DNA of 64,000 nucleotides. It comes from CAG-791 sp963591995. GTDB lineage: Bacteria > Bacillota > Clostridia > Lachnospirales > Lachnospiraceae. Positions 17,288 to 25,636 of the stretch are shown in pieces. The stretch is taken from contig CAVAUJ010000004.1 in assembly GCA_963591995.1 (NCBI GenBank), positions 1-64,000 on the forward strand. Reading direction: 5' to 3'. The position numbers and the translations under genes are program-made. The notes below the pieces were generated by a model, which saw only the letters and a list, made by a program, of their open reading frames with translations, did no database searches and was not told the origin of the DNA. How positions within the stretch are numbered: the stretch's first letter is position 1; every line of letters starts with the position of its first letter.

Positions 17288-18682
17288 ATGGCACAGCTCT
17301 GGGGCGGAAGATTCACAAAGGCAACCAACGATCTTGTGAAGGAGTTCAACGACTCCATCGGATTTGATCAGAGATTATGGCGGGAGGACATTGAGGGCAG
17401 CATTGCACATGCCACCATGCTGGGACGTCAGGGCATTCTCACCAAGGAGGAGTCACAGAACATTCTGGACGGACTGCTGGGAATTCAGGCAGATCTTGCC
17501 TCCGGTGCGCTTACCGTGACCAATGAATATGAGGACATTCACAGCTTTGTGGAAGCCAACCTCATTCAGCGCATCGGTGATGACGGCAAGAAGCTCCACA
17601 CAGGGCGCTCCCGAAACGATCAGGTGGCGCTGGACATGCGGCTCTTTACCAGACGTGCCGCCGGCGAGGTGCGCGAGAATGTCCTGCAGCTGCTTGCTGT
17701 CATCCTCCGCATCATGAAGGACCACAAGGAGACCTGGATGCCCGGGTTCACCCATCTGCAAAAGGCACAGCCGGTGACCGTGGCGCACCATTTCGGAGCG
17801 TATTTTGAGATGCTCCGCAGGGATGCCGACCGCCTTGCCGATACCCAGAAGCGCATGAATCAATGCCCTCTCGGCGCCGGTGCACTGGCAGGCACCACCT
17901 ATCCGCTGGACCGCGATTTTGTTGCGGAGAGTCTTGGCTTTGACGGCCCCACGCGCAACAGCATGGATTCCGTCTCGGACCGGGATTATGCCATCGAATT
18001 TCTCTCGGATCTGTCCATCCTGATGGTTCATCTCAGCCGCATGAGCGAGGAGATTATCATCTGGAACAGCAATGAATACCGCTTCGTTGAGATCGATGAC
18101 GGCTATTCCACCGGCAGCAGCATTATGCCGCAGAAAAAGAATCCGGATGTTGCGGAGCTGATCCGCGGCAAAACCGGCCGGGTTTTCGGAGATCAGATGA
18201 GTCTTCTGACCACCATGAAGGCCATTCCCCTTGCCTACGACAAGGATATGCAGGAGGACAAGGAGCCTGTCTTCGATGCCTTTGATACCGTCACCATGTG
18301 CCTGCAGCTGATGGCCGGCATGCTCGACACCATGAGCTTTCACAAGGAAGTTCTGGAAAAGAGCGCACAGAACGGATTCACCAATGCAACCGATGCGGCA
18401 GATTACCTGGTCGGAAAGGGAGTGCCCTTCCGGGATGCCCACGGCATCATCGGGCGAATGGTCCTCCATTGCATCGATGCGAACAAGAGTCTGGATCAGC
18501 TCACGCTTTCGGAATTCAAGAGTTTTTCCGAGGCCTTCGAGGAGGATATCTACGATGCCATCAGCCTTAAAACCTGCGTGGACAAACGGCTGACCGTCGG
18601 AGCCCCCGGAAAAGCCGCCATGGAGGATGAGATTGCGGAGGCAGAGGCCTGGCTGGAGAAAAGATTCAAAAAAGATCTGTAG
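17288..18682 (+). CDS. argH: Argininosuccinate lyase
   Basis: ArgH splits argininosuccinate to arginine and fumarate. The 464-aa protein starts LWGGRFTKATNDLVKEFN and carries HTGRSRNDQVALDMR, GFTHLQKAQPVTVAHHF with the catalytic histidine, and the superfamily signature GSSIMPQKKNPD. AAAGG at 17276-17280 gives good spacing to ATG 17288; the longer open frame from 17222 lies in the tRNA terminator and is rejected. argG is not adjacent. The stop codon lies in a small inverted repeat (GATCTGT 18674-18680 / ACAGATC 18684-18690), reminiscent of the stop-codon hairpins after serC and rnhA. asd follows 44 bases later. Confidence 0.97.
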   Translation: MAQLWGGRFTKATNDLVKEFNDSIGFDQRLWREDIEGSIAHATMLGRQGILTKEESQNILDGLLGIQADLASGALTVTNEYEDIHSFVEANLIQRIGDDGKKLHTGRSRNDQVALDMRLFTRRAAGEVRENVLQLLAVILRIMKDHKETWMPGFTHLQKAQPVTVAHHFGAYFEMLRRDADRLADTQKRMNQCPLGAGALAGTTYPLDRDFVAESLGFDGPTRNSMDSVSDRDYAIEFLSDLSILMVHLSRMSEEIIIWNSNEYRFVEIDDGYSTGSSIMPQKKNPDVAELIRGKTGRVFGDQMSLLTTMKAIPLAYDKDMQEDKEPVFDAFDTVTMCLQLMAGMLDTMSFHKEVLEKSAQNGFTNATDAADYLVGKGVPFRDAHGIIGRMVLHCIDANKSLDQLTLSEFKSFSEAFEEDIYDAISLKTCVDKRLTVGAPGKAAMEDEIAEAEAWLEKRFKKDL

Positions 18683-18726
18683 AACAGATCCATAAAAGAA
18701 TTCATAAAAAGAGGAGATGAAAGATT

Positions 18727-19809
18727 ATGGAGAAATTAAGAGTTGGTATTTTGGGCGGAACCGGAATGGTCGGCCAGCGCTTCATCCAGATTCTGGACAA
18801 TCACCCCTGGTTTGAGGTTGCGGAAATTGCCGCCAGCCCCCGCAGCGCAGGCAAAACCTATCACGAAGCCGTGAACGGACGCTGGAAGCTCGACGGGGAC
18901 ATTCCTGCCGGTGTCAGAGACATTGTGATCCGCGACATCAATGATGTTCAGGGGATGTGCGATCGGGTTGACTTTGTCCTTTCTGCCGTGAACATGTCCA
19001 AGGACGAAATCCGTGCCATCGAGGACGCCTATGCCAAGGCGGAGACCCCTGTGGTATCCAACAACAGCGCACACCGCTGGACCCCGGATGTACCGATGAT
19101 CGTTCCGGAGATCAACCCGCAGCACACGGACATCATTGCAGCACAGAAAAAGCGGCTCGGCACGACACGCGGCTTCATCGCCGTAAAGCCCAATTGCTCC
19201 ATTCAGAGCTATGCCCCCGCACTCGCTGCATGGAAGGAATTTGAGCCCTATGAGGTTGCCGCCACAACCTATCAGGCCATCTCCGGCGCCGGAAAGACCT
19301 TCCAGGACTGGCCGGAAATGGTCGGCAATGTCATTCCGTATATCAGCGGCGAGGAGGAAAAATCCGAAAGGGAGCCCCTCCGCATTTTCGGACACATCGA
19401 GGGAGATGCCATTGTTCCTGCGGAATCCCCGGTGATCACCTGCCAGTGCATCCGCGTGCCGGTTCTCTACGGGCATACGGCAGCGGCTTTTGTGCGATTC
19501 AAGAAAGATCCCACCAAGGAGGAGCTGATCGAGAAGCTTCGTTCCTTCTCCGGCGTTCCGCAGCAGCTCGGACTCCCCAGCGCACCGGCGCACTTCATCC
19601 AGTATCTCGAGGAGGATGACCGTCCGCAGGTGACCAAGGACGTATACTACGAAGGCGGCATGGGCGTCTCCATCGGACGTCTGCGGAAGGATACGCTGTT
19701 CGACTGGAAGTTTGTCGGTCTTTCCCACAATACCCTCCGCGGCGCTGCCGGCGGAGCCGTCGAATGTGCGGAGCTTCTGTGCGCTCTCCACTACATCGAG
19801 CGCAAATAA
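18727..19809 (+). CDS. asd: Aspartate-semialdehyde dehydrogenase (archaeal/fungal-type)
   Basis: Asd reduces aspartyl phosphate to the semialdehyde that feeds lysine, diaminopimelate, threonine and methionine synthesis. The 360-aa protein has the NADP-binding GILGGTGMVGQRF, SNNSAHRW, the catalytic cysteine in VKPNCSIQ, QAISGAGKTF, a substrate histidine in RVPVLYGHTAAAF and a C-terminal NTLRGAAGGAVECAEL. The NCSIQ form and overall length fit the archaeal/fungal branch, also found in Lachnospiraceae, rather than the NCTT-type enzyme of enterics. AGAGGAGATGAAAG upstream supports ATG 18727. A terminator follows. Confidence 0.94.
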   Translation: MEKLRVGILGGTGMVGQRFIQILDNHPWFEVAEIAASPRSAGKTYHEAVNGRWKLDGDIPAGVRDIVIRDINDVQGMCDRVDFVLSAVNMSKDEIRAIEDAYAKAETPVVSNNSAHRWTPDVPMIVPEINPQHTDIIAAQKKRLGTTRGFIAVKPNCSIQSYAPALAAWKEFEPYEVAATTYQAISGAGKTFQDWPEMVGNVIPYISGEEEKSEREPLRIFGHIEGDAIVPAESPVITCQCIRVPVLYGHTAAAFVRFKKDPTKEELIEKLRSFSGVPQQLGLPSAPAHFIQYLEEDDRPQVTKDVYYEGGMGVSIGRLRKDTLFDWKFVGLSHNTLRGAAGGAVECAELLCALHYIERK

Positions 19810-19871
19810 CTCCTTTTGTTGCTGTACAGACATCTGCCGGTGCACCTTCGGCACATGTTTGAACCGTTTTT

Positions 19872-19908
19872 GCCTGCAGGTCGGAGAAGTTCGATCTGCA
19901 GGCTTTTT
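19872..19908 (+). terminator. Intrinsic terminator after asd
   Basis: GCCTGCAG (19872-19879) pairs with CTGCAGGC (19896-19903), extended inward by further pairs around a GGAGAAGTT loop, and is followed by TTTTT (19904-19908). Confidence 0.88.
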
Positions 19909-19939
19909 ATCCGCAGCAGCACTGCAACAGGAGGATTCT

Positions 19940-22006
19940 TTGGGAAAGCGAGTATTCATTGCGGAAAAGCCGAGCGTTGCAAGGGACTTTGCCAAGGCGC
20001 TGCATGAGAATTTCAGAAACGGCGACGGCTTTGAGGAATCCGATGCCAGCATTGTAACCTGGTGCTTCGGCCATCTTGTTACCATGTGCTACCCGGAGGC
20101 CTACGATGCCGCTCTCCGGAAATGGTCGCTGGACACCATTCCGTTCATTCCGGAGCAATACAAATATCAGGTCATTGACGATGCCGGTGTCCGGAAGCAG
20201 TTCAAAACCGTGCAGAGAATTCTGACCTCCGAGAACGTGGATACCATCTATATCTGTACCGACTCCGGGCGGGAGGGCGAATACATCTACCGTCTGGTGG
20301 CAGCGCAGGCCGGCGTCTCCGGGAAACGTCAGCTCCGGGTATGGATCGATTCCTTCACGGAATCCGAGATCCTGCGGGGCATCCGGGAAGCGAAGGATGA
20401 CCGCGAATATGACAACATGGGAGCCGCCGCCTACCTTCGCGCCAAGGAAGATTATCTGATGGGCATCAATTTTTCCCGGGCTCTCTCGCTCAAATACGCC
20501 GGCGGTATCCGGGATTATCTGGGAATGGGACATTGTGTCATCGCTGTCGGCCGCGTCATGACCTGTGTTCTTGGCATTGTGGTCCGGCGGGAGCGCGAGA
20601 TCCGTGCATTTACCAAAACCCCCTTTTACCGTGTCATCGGAACCTTTGCAGGAGAGGACGGTGCCTCCTTTGAGGCGGAATGGTCTGCGGCCAAGGGAAG
20701 CCGTTACGAGGATTCCCCCTTGCTGTACAAAGAGAACGGCTTTCGAAGGTCCGAGGATGCGGCGGCTCTGATCCGGGAACTGGAGCCTTCCGTTCAGGGC
20801 AATCCGGTTCCGATTGTGAAGCAGCTCAGTCATCGGCAGGAGAAGAAAAATGCGCCGCTTCTCTACAACCTCGCCGAGCTGCAGAATGATTGCTCGCGGA
20901 TTCTGAAGCTCAGCCCGGATCAGACGCTCGATGCCGCCCAGACGCTGTACGAGAGAAAGCTGACCACCTACCCCCGAACGGACGCACGCGTACTCTCTAC
21001 TGCGGTTGCCAGGGAAATCGACCGCAATCTCAAGGGGGTCGGAAATCTTCCGGCCTACCGCGAGCTCGTGCGCGCCATTGCCGTGTCCGGCAGCTGGAAA
21101 AACATCGCCAGCACGCGTTATACCAATGACAAGGCCATCACCGATCACTATGCCATCATCCCGACAGGGGAGGGGTTGTCGGCCCTTGGCAGCCTTCCGC
21201 CGACCCTGCAGAAGGTCTATGATCTTATCGTAAGGCGCTTTCTGTCCGTCTTTTATCCTGCAGCTGTCTTTGATAAAATGACCCTGCAGGTCGGCGTCGG
21301 CCGTGAAACGCTGACCGCCTCCCTGCGCATCTGCAAGGAACAGGGATACCAGATCTGCTCCGCCCGGAGCCTTCCGGAAGCGGAGGAAAAGAAAAATGAC
21401 GGACTGGAGGCAATTTTCCAAAAGCTTCGGAAGGGGGCTTCCCTTCATGCGCTTTCCTATGTGCAGAAGGAGGGAGAGACCTCACCGCCCAAGCGCTATA
21501 CCGGCGGCAGCATGATTCTTACCATGGAGAATGCCGGTCAGTTCATTGAGGATGAAGCCCTGCGGGAACAGATCAAGGGATCCGGCATCGGCACCAGTGC
21601 AACCAGGGCCGGCATTCTCGAGAAGCTCGTCGACAACCAGTACCTTGCCCTCAATGCGAAGACGCAGGTGTACACACCGACGCAGCTCGGCGAAATGATC
21701 TATGACACGGTGGATCTTTCCCTCAAGCCCCTCCTGGATCCGCGCCTCACGGCCAGCTGGGAAAAGGGATTGACACAGGTTGCGGAGGGCAGTACTACAG
21801 AGGAGGAGTACCGGAAGAAGCTCGATGACTATGTCCGCCGCCGCACCGATGCCGTGAAGCTGTCCGATCACCGTGCGGCTCTGCAGGCGCTGTACCGGCA
21901 GACCGCCGCCTTTTATCCGAAGCCCATGCACTTCAAGGCCAAATATGCCGGCAAAGGCAAGTCCCGCAAAGGTACCGCGGGACGAACAACAACAAAAAGG
22001 ACGTGA
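19940..22006 (+). CDS. topB: DNA topoisomerase III
   Basis: TopB is a type IA topoisomerase that decatenates single-stranded crossings in replication and recombination. The 688-aa protein opens with VFIAEKPSVARDFAK (Toprim), has CTDSGREGEYIYRL with acidic metal ligands, the active-site tyrosine in TTYPRTDAR near residue 335, and GIGTSATRAGILEKL. The C-terminus is short and basic (KAKYAGKGKSRKGT) and has no zinc-finger cysteines. The start is TTG 19940, five bases after AGGAGG (19929-19934); no ATG lies near. The stop overlaps a GTG but the next gene more likely starts at 22012. Confidence 0.93.
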   Translation: MGKRVFIAEKPSVARDFAKALHENFRNGDGFEESDASIVTWCFGHLVTMCYPEAYDAALRKWSLDTIPFIPEQYKYQVIDDAGVRKQFKTVQRILTSENVDTIYICTDSGREGEYIYRLVAAQAGVSGKRQLRVWIDSFTESEILRGIREAKDDREYDNMGAAAYLRAKEDYLMGINFSRALSLKYAGGIRDYLGMGHCVIAVGRVMTCVLGIVVRREREIRAFTKTPFYRVIGTFAGEDGASFEAEWSAAKGSRYEDSPLLYKENGFRRSEDAAALIRELEPSVQGNPVPIVKQLSHRQEKKNAPLLYNLAELQNDCSRILKLSPDQTLDAAQTLYERKLTTYPRTDARVLSTAVAREIDRNLKGVGNLPAYRELVRAIAVSGSWKNIASTRYTNDKAITDHYAIIPTGEGLSALGSLPPTLQKVYDLIVRRFLSVFYPAAVFDKMTLQVGVGRETLTASLRICKEQGYQICSARSLPEAEEKKNDGLEAIFQKLRKGASLHALSYVQKEGETSPPKRYTGGSMILTMENAGQFIEDEALREQIKGSGIGTSATRAGILEKLVDNQYLALNAKTQVYTPTQLGEMIYDTVDLSLKPLLDPRLTASWEKGLTQVAEGSTTEEEYRKKLDDYVRRRTDAVKLSDHRAALQALYRQTAAFYPKPMHFKAKYAGKGKSRKGTAGRTTTKRT

Positions 22007-22011
22007 ACATT

Positions 22012-22680
22012 ATGATTCAGGATTATACCATTGCCCGATTACTGGACTTAAATGAGACCATTGCAGCCGAATATCTGAAGAATTACACCTATCCCTGGGA
22101 GGTTCTGCCGCACATCAAGGACATTCTGCTCGAGATCGGCCCGTCGCTTCCAAAGGACCGCTTCGAAGAGCGTGAAAAGAATGTATGGGTTGCCAAAAGC
22201 GCAGAGGTATTCGATTCGGCATATCTGGCCGGCCCCTGCATCATCGATGAGGATGCCCAGATCCGCCAATGCGCCTTTATCCGCGCGAATGCGCTGGTGG
22301 GAAAGGGCTGCGTTGTCGGCAATTCCTGCGAGCTCAAAAACGTCATCCTCTTCAATAAATGTGAGGTTCCCCATTACAATTACGTGGGCGATTCCATTCT
22401 TGGCTTCCATGCGCACATGGGAGCCGGCGCCATCACCTCGAACATCAAGTCCGACCGCACCGATGTCGTCGTCCATGACGGCAGCGAAAGCGCCGCAACC
22501 GGCCTTCGCAAGATGGGTGCCGTGCTGGGGGACTGGTGTGAGATCGGCTGCAACAGCGTGCTGAATCCCGGCTCTGTTGTCGGCCGCCGCTCCAATGTCT
22601 ATCCGCTGTCGATGGTTCGCGGCTGCATTCCCGCAAACCACATCTACAAGGACAGGGAGCATGTCGTGGAGAAGGTATAG
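22012..22680 (+). CDS. Left-handed beta-helix (hexapeptide) protein, GlmU C-domain-like
   Basis: The 222-aa protein shows hexapeptide repeats of the left-handed beta-helix kind (VWVAKSAEVFDSAYLAG, ALVGKGCVVGNSCELKNVILFN, GAVLGDWCEIGCNSVLNPGSVVG) and NYVGDSILGFHAHMGAGAITSN, which matches the acetyltransferase half of GlmU and ADP-glucose-type enzymes. It lacks a nucleotidyltransferase domain. Similar stand-alone proteins are often annotated as UDP-N-acetylglucosamine pyrophosphorylase, which the sequence does not support here. The acyl acceptor is unknown. AAAGG at 21996-22000 favours ATG 22012. Spacing to topB is a few bases. Confidence 0.75.
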   Translation: MIQDYTIARLLDLNETIAAEYLKNYTYPWEVLPHIKDILLEIGPSLPKDRFEEREKNVWVAKSAEVFDSAYLAGPCIIDEDAQIRQCAFIRANALVGKGCVVGNSCELKNVILFNKCEVPHYNYVGDSILGFHAHMGAGAITSNIKSDRTDVVVHDGSESAATGLRKMGAVLGDWCEIGCNSVLNPGSVVGRRSNVYPLSMVRGCIPANHIYKDREHVVEKV

Positions 22681-22736
22681 GGCCCCTGCCGCGCATTCAC
22701 AGGCTCCGGCAGGAAGGAAAGGAAAGGTCGTCCGAC

Positions 22737-24428
22737 ATGCAGCTCCTGATCGGCATTATCATATTTCTCTTTGTCTTTGCCTGCCTTGGCACCGTCCAGC
22801 GAAGACGCCAGCGGCAGAGGGATATCCTCCGCCTCAAAAACGCCTTTGGCAGGCCGGCGCAAAAGCAGATGTCGGCAGAGCGCTATGCCAATGTCCCTTC
22901 GCTCTTTTTGCGTCACAGGCCCGCACTGGAAATCGACGATATCACGTGGAATGACCTTGAAATGGACGTTCTGTTCCATCGCATGGATTCCACGATGAGC
23001 GCGGCAGGAGAGGAGTATCTCTACGCGCTGCTGCGCTCCGCTTCCGGAGAAACCACGGTTCCTCGTGCGGCCGTCCGATATTGGGAGGACGAGCGGCATT
23101 CCGACGAGCGGGTCGCCCTGCAGCTGTCCCTGCGCCGGCTCGGGCACCCCGGCTCCCGTTCCATCTACGATTATCTGACGCTTCTGGAGCAGGCACCGGC
23201 GGAATCCAATCTCCGCCATCTGCCGGCGTGGCTTCTGCCGATCCTCTCGGTTCTCCTGATGCGGTCAAGTGTCCGCATCGGCATCCTCTGCCTCATCGGC
23301 TCCTTTGTCCTTAACACCGTGACGTATTACCGCAGAAAGGGTCAGATTGAACCCTACGTTTCGGCTCTTGGCTACCTTTTGCGCGTGCTGCGCTGCGGAA
23401 AACAGCTTTCGGAAGGGGACGGTCCGGCCTTTCGGGAGGAGCGGCAGGAGATGTGCGCCCTCCTTGCCGCCTGCGCGGATATGCGAAAGGGAAGCTGGGT
23501 CCTTCTGTCCGGAACAACCGTGTCCGGCGGGAATCCCCTGGATTTTCTCATGGATTACCTGCGCATTCTCTTTCATCTGGACCTGATCTGCTTCAATTCC
23601 ATGCTCCGGCGCACCAGAGCTCACAGCGGCGACCTCGACCGGCTGCTGCTCCTCCTTGGCCGGATGGATGCGGCGGTTGCACTGGCCTCCTATGAGAAAA
23701 GTCTGCCCTACACCTGTGAGCCGCAGCTCCTCGATGCCGGAGCATCCCCTGCAGGCAAGCAGCCGCCCGTTTCGTTGACGGCAAGGGCGCTGTATCACCC
23801 CCTGCTGTCTTCTCCGGTTGCAAACGATGTCGAAACGGATCGCAGCATTCTTCTGACAGGGTCCAATGCCTCCGGGAAATCCACGTTCCTCAAGGCCGTC
23901 GCTCTCTGCGCTTTGCTCGCACAGACGGCCGGCTTTTGTCCTGCCGCAGAATATCGGGGCAGAAGATTTGACATCTGTTCTTCCATGGCACTTCGGGACA
24001 ACCTTCTGCACGGTGAAAGTTATTTTATGGTGGAAATACGGTCTCTCAAGCGCATCTTTGACCGCGCGGCTGCCGGCAGGGCCCCGGTTCTGTGCTTCGT
24101 GGACGAGGTCCTCCGGGGGACCAATACTGTGGAACGAATTGCTGCCTCCTCGGAAATTCTGCAGACCCTGGCAGGCTCCGGGGTTCTCTGCCTTGCCGCA
24201 ACGCATGATGTGGAGCTGACCTCCCTCCTTGCAGGGGAATTTGACAATTACCATTTCGAGGAAGAGCTGGAGGGGGAGGACGTCTCCTTCTCCTATCTTT
24301 TAAAAAAAGGTCCTGCCGTCACCCGCAATGCCATCCGTCTGCTCTCTGTCGTCGGCTTTGACCCTGCCGTAACGCAGGCCGCCGCAGGAAGAACGGAACG
24401 CTTTGATGCGACCGGGTGCTGGCGCTGA
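22737..24428 (+). CDS. Membrane-anchored MutS-like ATPase
   Basis: The C-terminal third is a MutS-type ABC ATPase: Walker A GSNASGKST at 375-383, a Walker B CFVDEVLRGTNT, ATHDVE with the switch histidine. The N-terminus has one hydrophobic span (about residues 4-18) followed by RRRQRQR, and a hairpin of two spans lies at about 162-197. There are no mismatch-recognition domains I, so it should not read mismatches as MutS does. Its function is unknown. At 563 aa it resembles an uncharacterised membrane MutS-like family in Firmicutes. A GGAAAGG site lies upstream. It sits between the beta-helix gene and rnhA. Confidence 0.82.
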   Translation: MQLLIGIIIFLFVFACLGTVQRRRQRQRDILRLKNAFGRPAQKQMSAERYANVPSLFLRHRPALEIDDITWNDLEMDVLFHRMDSTMSAAGEEYLYALLRSASGETTVPRAAVRYWEDERHSDERVALQLSLRRLGHPGSRSIYDYLTLLEQAPAESNLRHLPAWLLPILSVLLMRSSVRIGILCLIGSFVLNTVTYYRRKGQIEPYVSALGYLLRVLRCGKQLSEGDGPAFREERQEMCALLAACADMRKGSWVLLSGTTVSGGNPLDFLMDYLRILFHLDLICFNSMLRRTRAHSGDLDRLLLLLGRMDAAVALASYEKSLPYTCEPQLLDAGASPAGKQPPVSLTARALYHPLLSSPVANDVETDRSILLTGSNASGKSTFLKAVALCALLAQTAGFCPAAEYRGRRFDICSSMALRDNLLHGESYFMVEIRSLKRIFDRAAAGRAPVLCFVDEVLRGTNTVERIAASSEILQTLAGSGVLCLAATHDVELTSLLAGEFDNYHFEEELEGEDVSFSYLLKKGPAVTRNAIRLLSVVGFDPAVTQAAAGRTERFDATGCWR

Positions 24429-24519
24429 CGCCCCGGTCCGGCCCGCACAGCTTCCGGACACAAAGACCGAACGCAAGGACCGTACACAAAGAAAAAGAAA
24501 AAAGATAGAAGGAGAATTT

Positions 24520-25005
24520 ATGCATGTAGTCATTTACAGCGACGGCTCCGCGCGCGGAAATCCGGACGGACCGGGCGGATACGGCGCTGTCATCCAGTAC
24601 ACGGACGCGAAGGGAGTGCTGCACGAGAAGGAGCTGTCGGAGGGCTTCAATCCCACAACGAACAATCGAATGGAGCTCCTGGGTGCCATCACCGCGCTGG
24701 AAGCCCTCAACCGCCCCTGTGAAGTGGATTTGTATTCCGATTCCAGCTATCTCATCAATGCCTTCCAAAAAGGATGGCTCGATTCCTGGCAGAGAAACGG
24801 CTGGAAGACGGCTGCAAAAGCTAGGGTCAAAAATCAGGATCTGTGGAAGCGCATGCTGCAGGCCGCAGGCCGCCATCAGATTACCTGGCACTGGGTGAAA
24901 GGACACGCCGGAGAGGAAATGAACGAACGCTGCGACCGGCTGGCCACGGCAGCGGCGGACCAAATGTACCATGTGACAAAACCAAATGTAGAAACTACGG
25001 CCTAG
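24520..25005 (+). CDS. rnhA: Ribonuclease HI
   Basis: RNase HI cuts the RNA strand of RNA-DNA hybrids. The 161-aa protein has all four metal-binding acids: D8 in IYSDGSARGNPDGPGG, E52 in NNRMELLGA, D74 in YSDSSYL and D139 in NERCDRLA, plus the mobile histidine in VKGHAG (129). GAAGGAG at 24508-24514 selects ATG 24520 over the longer open frame from 24403. The stop codon is the first part of the dispersed hairpin element that also follows serC. dut is next. Confidence 0.95.
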   Translation: MHVVIYSDGSARGNPDGPGGYGAVIQYTDAKGVLHEKELSEGFNPTTNNRMELLGAITALEALNRPCEVDLYSDSSYLINAFQKGWLDSWQRNGWKTAAKARVKNQDLWKRMLQAAGRHQITWHWVKGHAGEEMNERCDRLATAAADQMYHVTKPNVETTA

Positions 25006-25030
25006 TACATCGTTTGCAAAATCGATGTAC
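25003..25030 (+). repeat. Dispersed hairpin element, copy 2, starting at the rnhA stop codon
   Basis: It shares TAGTACATCGTTTGC with the copy at 14576. The arms here are GTACATCG (25005-25012) and CGATGTAC (25023-25030) around a 10-base loop. The loop and right arm differ from copy 1 yet pairing is kept. The dut ribosome binding site begins 8 bases later. Confidence 0.6.
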
Positions 25031-25047
25031 CGGCATCGGAGGAAATC

Positions 25048-25488
25048 ATGCAGGAAAAAACCATCCGGATTTTATATCACAGCAAGGAAATTGAACATCT
25101 GACGTATGTGGACGGCAAGAGCGACTGGATTGATCTGCGCGCCGCCGCGGAATATCACCTCAAGGCGGGCGATTTTGCCCTGATCGACCTTGGCATCAGC
25201 GTAAAGCTTCCGGAGGGCTATGAGATGATCACCGCCCCCCGTTCCTCTACCTTCAAGAACTACGGCCTGCTGCAGTCCAACGGGATCGGCGTGGTCGACG
25301 AATCCTATTGCGGCGATGACGATGTCCTCAAGATGCCGGTCTACGCCACGAGAGACACGGTGGTGCATCTCAACGACCGCATCTGTCAGTTCCGCATTCA
25401 GGAGCACCAGCCCCGCATTACCTTCGAAGAGGTGTCGTCGCTGGGCGGCAGAGGTCGCGGCGGCTTCGGCAGCACGGGCCGCCAGTAA
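25048..25488 (+). CDS. dut: dUTP diphosphatase
   Basis: Dut hydrolyses dUTP to dUMP, keeping uracil out of DNA and supplying thymidylate synthesis. The five motifs of the trimeric enzyme can be followed in 146 aa: DLRAA, APRSSTFKNYGL, NGIGVVDESYCGDD with the catalytic aspartate, NDRICQFRI and a C-terminal GRGGFGSTG arm that closes the active site. The loop in motif 2 is slightly unusual (STFKN for SSF/GL types). GGAGG at 25038-25042 precedes ATG 25048. Together with rnhA and topB it forms a DNA-maintenance stretch. Confidence 0.9.
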   Translation: MQEKTIRILYHSKEIEHLTYVDGKSDWIDLRAAAEYHLKAGDFALIDLGISVKLPEGYEMITAPRSSTFKNYGLLQSNGIGVVDESYCGDDDVLKMPVYATRDTVVHLNDRICQFRIQEHQPRITFEEVSSLGGRGRGGFGSTGRQ

Positions 25489-25517
25489 CGCTCCCCGCGC
25501 AGACACCGGAACAGCGA

Positions 25518-25546
25518 TTGCTTTTGTATTTTGCAGGGCATATACT
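25518..25546 (+). promoter_or_regulatory. Promoter upstream of gltX
   Basis: TTGCTT (25518-25523), 17-base spacer, TATACT (25541-25546). The transcript would start near 25553 and begin with the two hairpins described next. Confidence 0.65.
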
Positions 25547-25557
25547 GAAGAGCACTT

Positions 25558-25604
25558 GCGGTATTTCCGTGAAAGTACCGCTGCATTTGCGGCTTCCCGC
25601 CGCA
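25558..25604 (+). promoter_or_regulatory. Two tandem hairpins in the gltX leader
   Basis: Hairpin 1: GCGGTA (25558-25563) with TACCGC (25576-25581), extended by TTTC/GAAA with a bulged G. Hairpin 2: TGCGGC (25588-25593) with GCCGCA (25599-25604), loop TTCCC. They lie between the predicted transcription start and the gltX ribosome binding site. No T-box consensus is present and no function is known. Confidence 0.4.
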
Positions 25605-25636
25605 GGACACTACTTCTGAAAGGAATTCCGACGATT

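Noticed and set aside
22012..22680. Full GlmU or UDP-GlcNAc pyrophosphorylase
   Set aside because: Only the beta-helix half is present; there is no nucleotidyltransferase domain or its GxGTRM-type loop.
25558..25604. A T-box riboswitch before gltX
   Set aside because: The antiterminator consensus (AGGGTGGNACCGCG) and a competing terminator are missing; only two simple hairpins are present.
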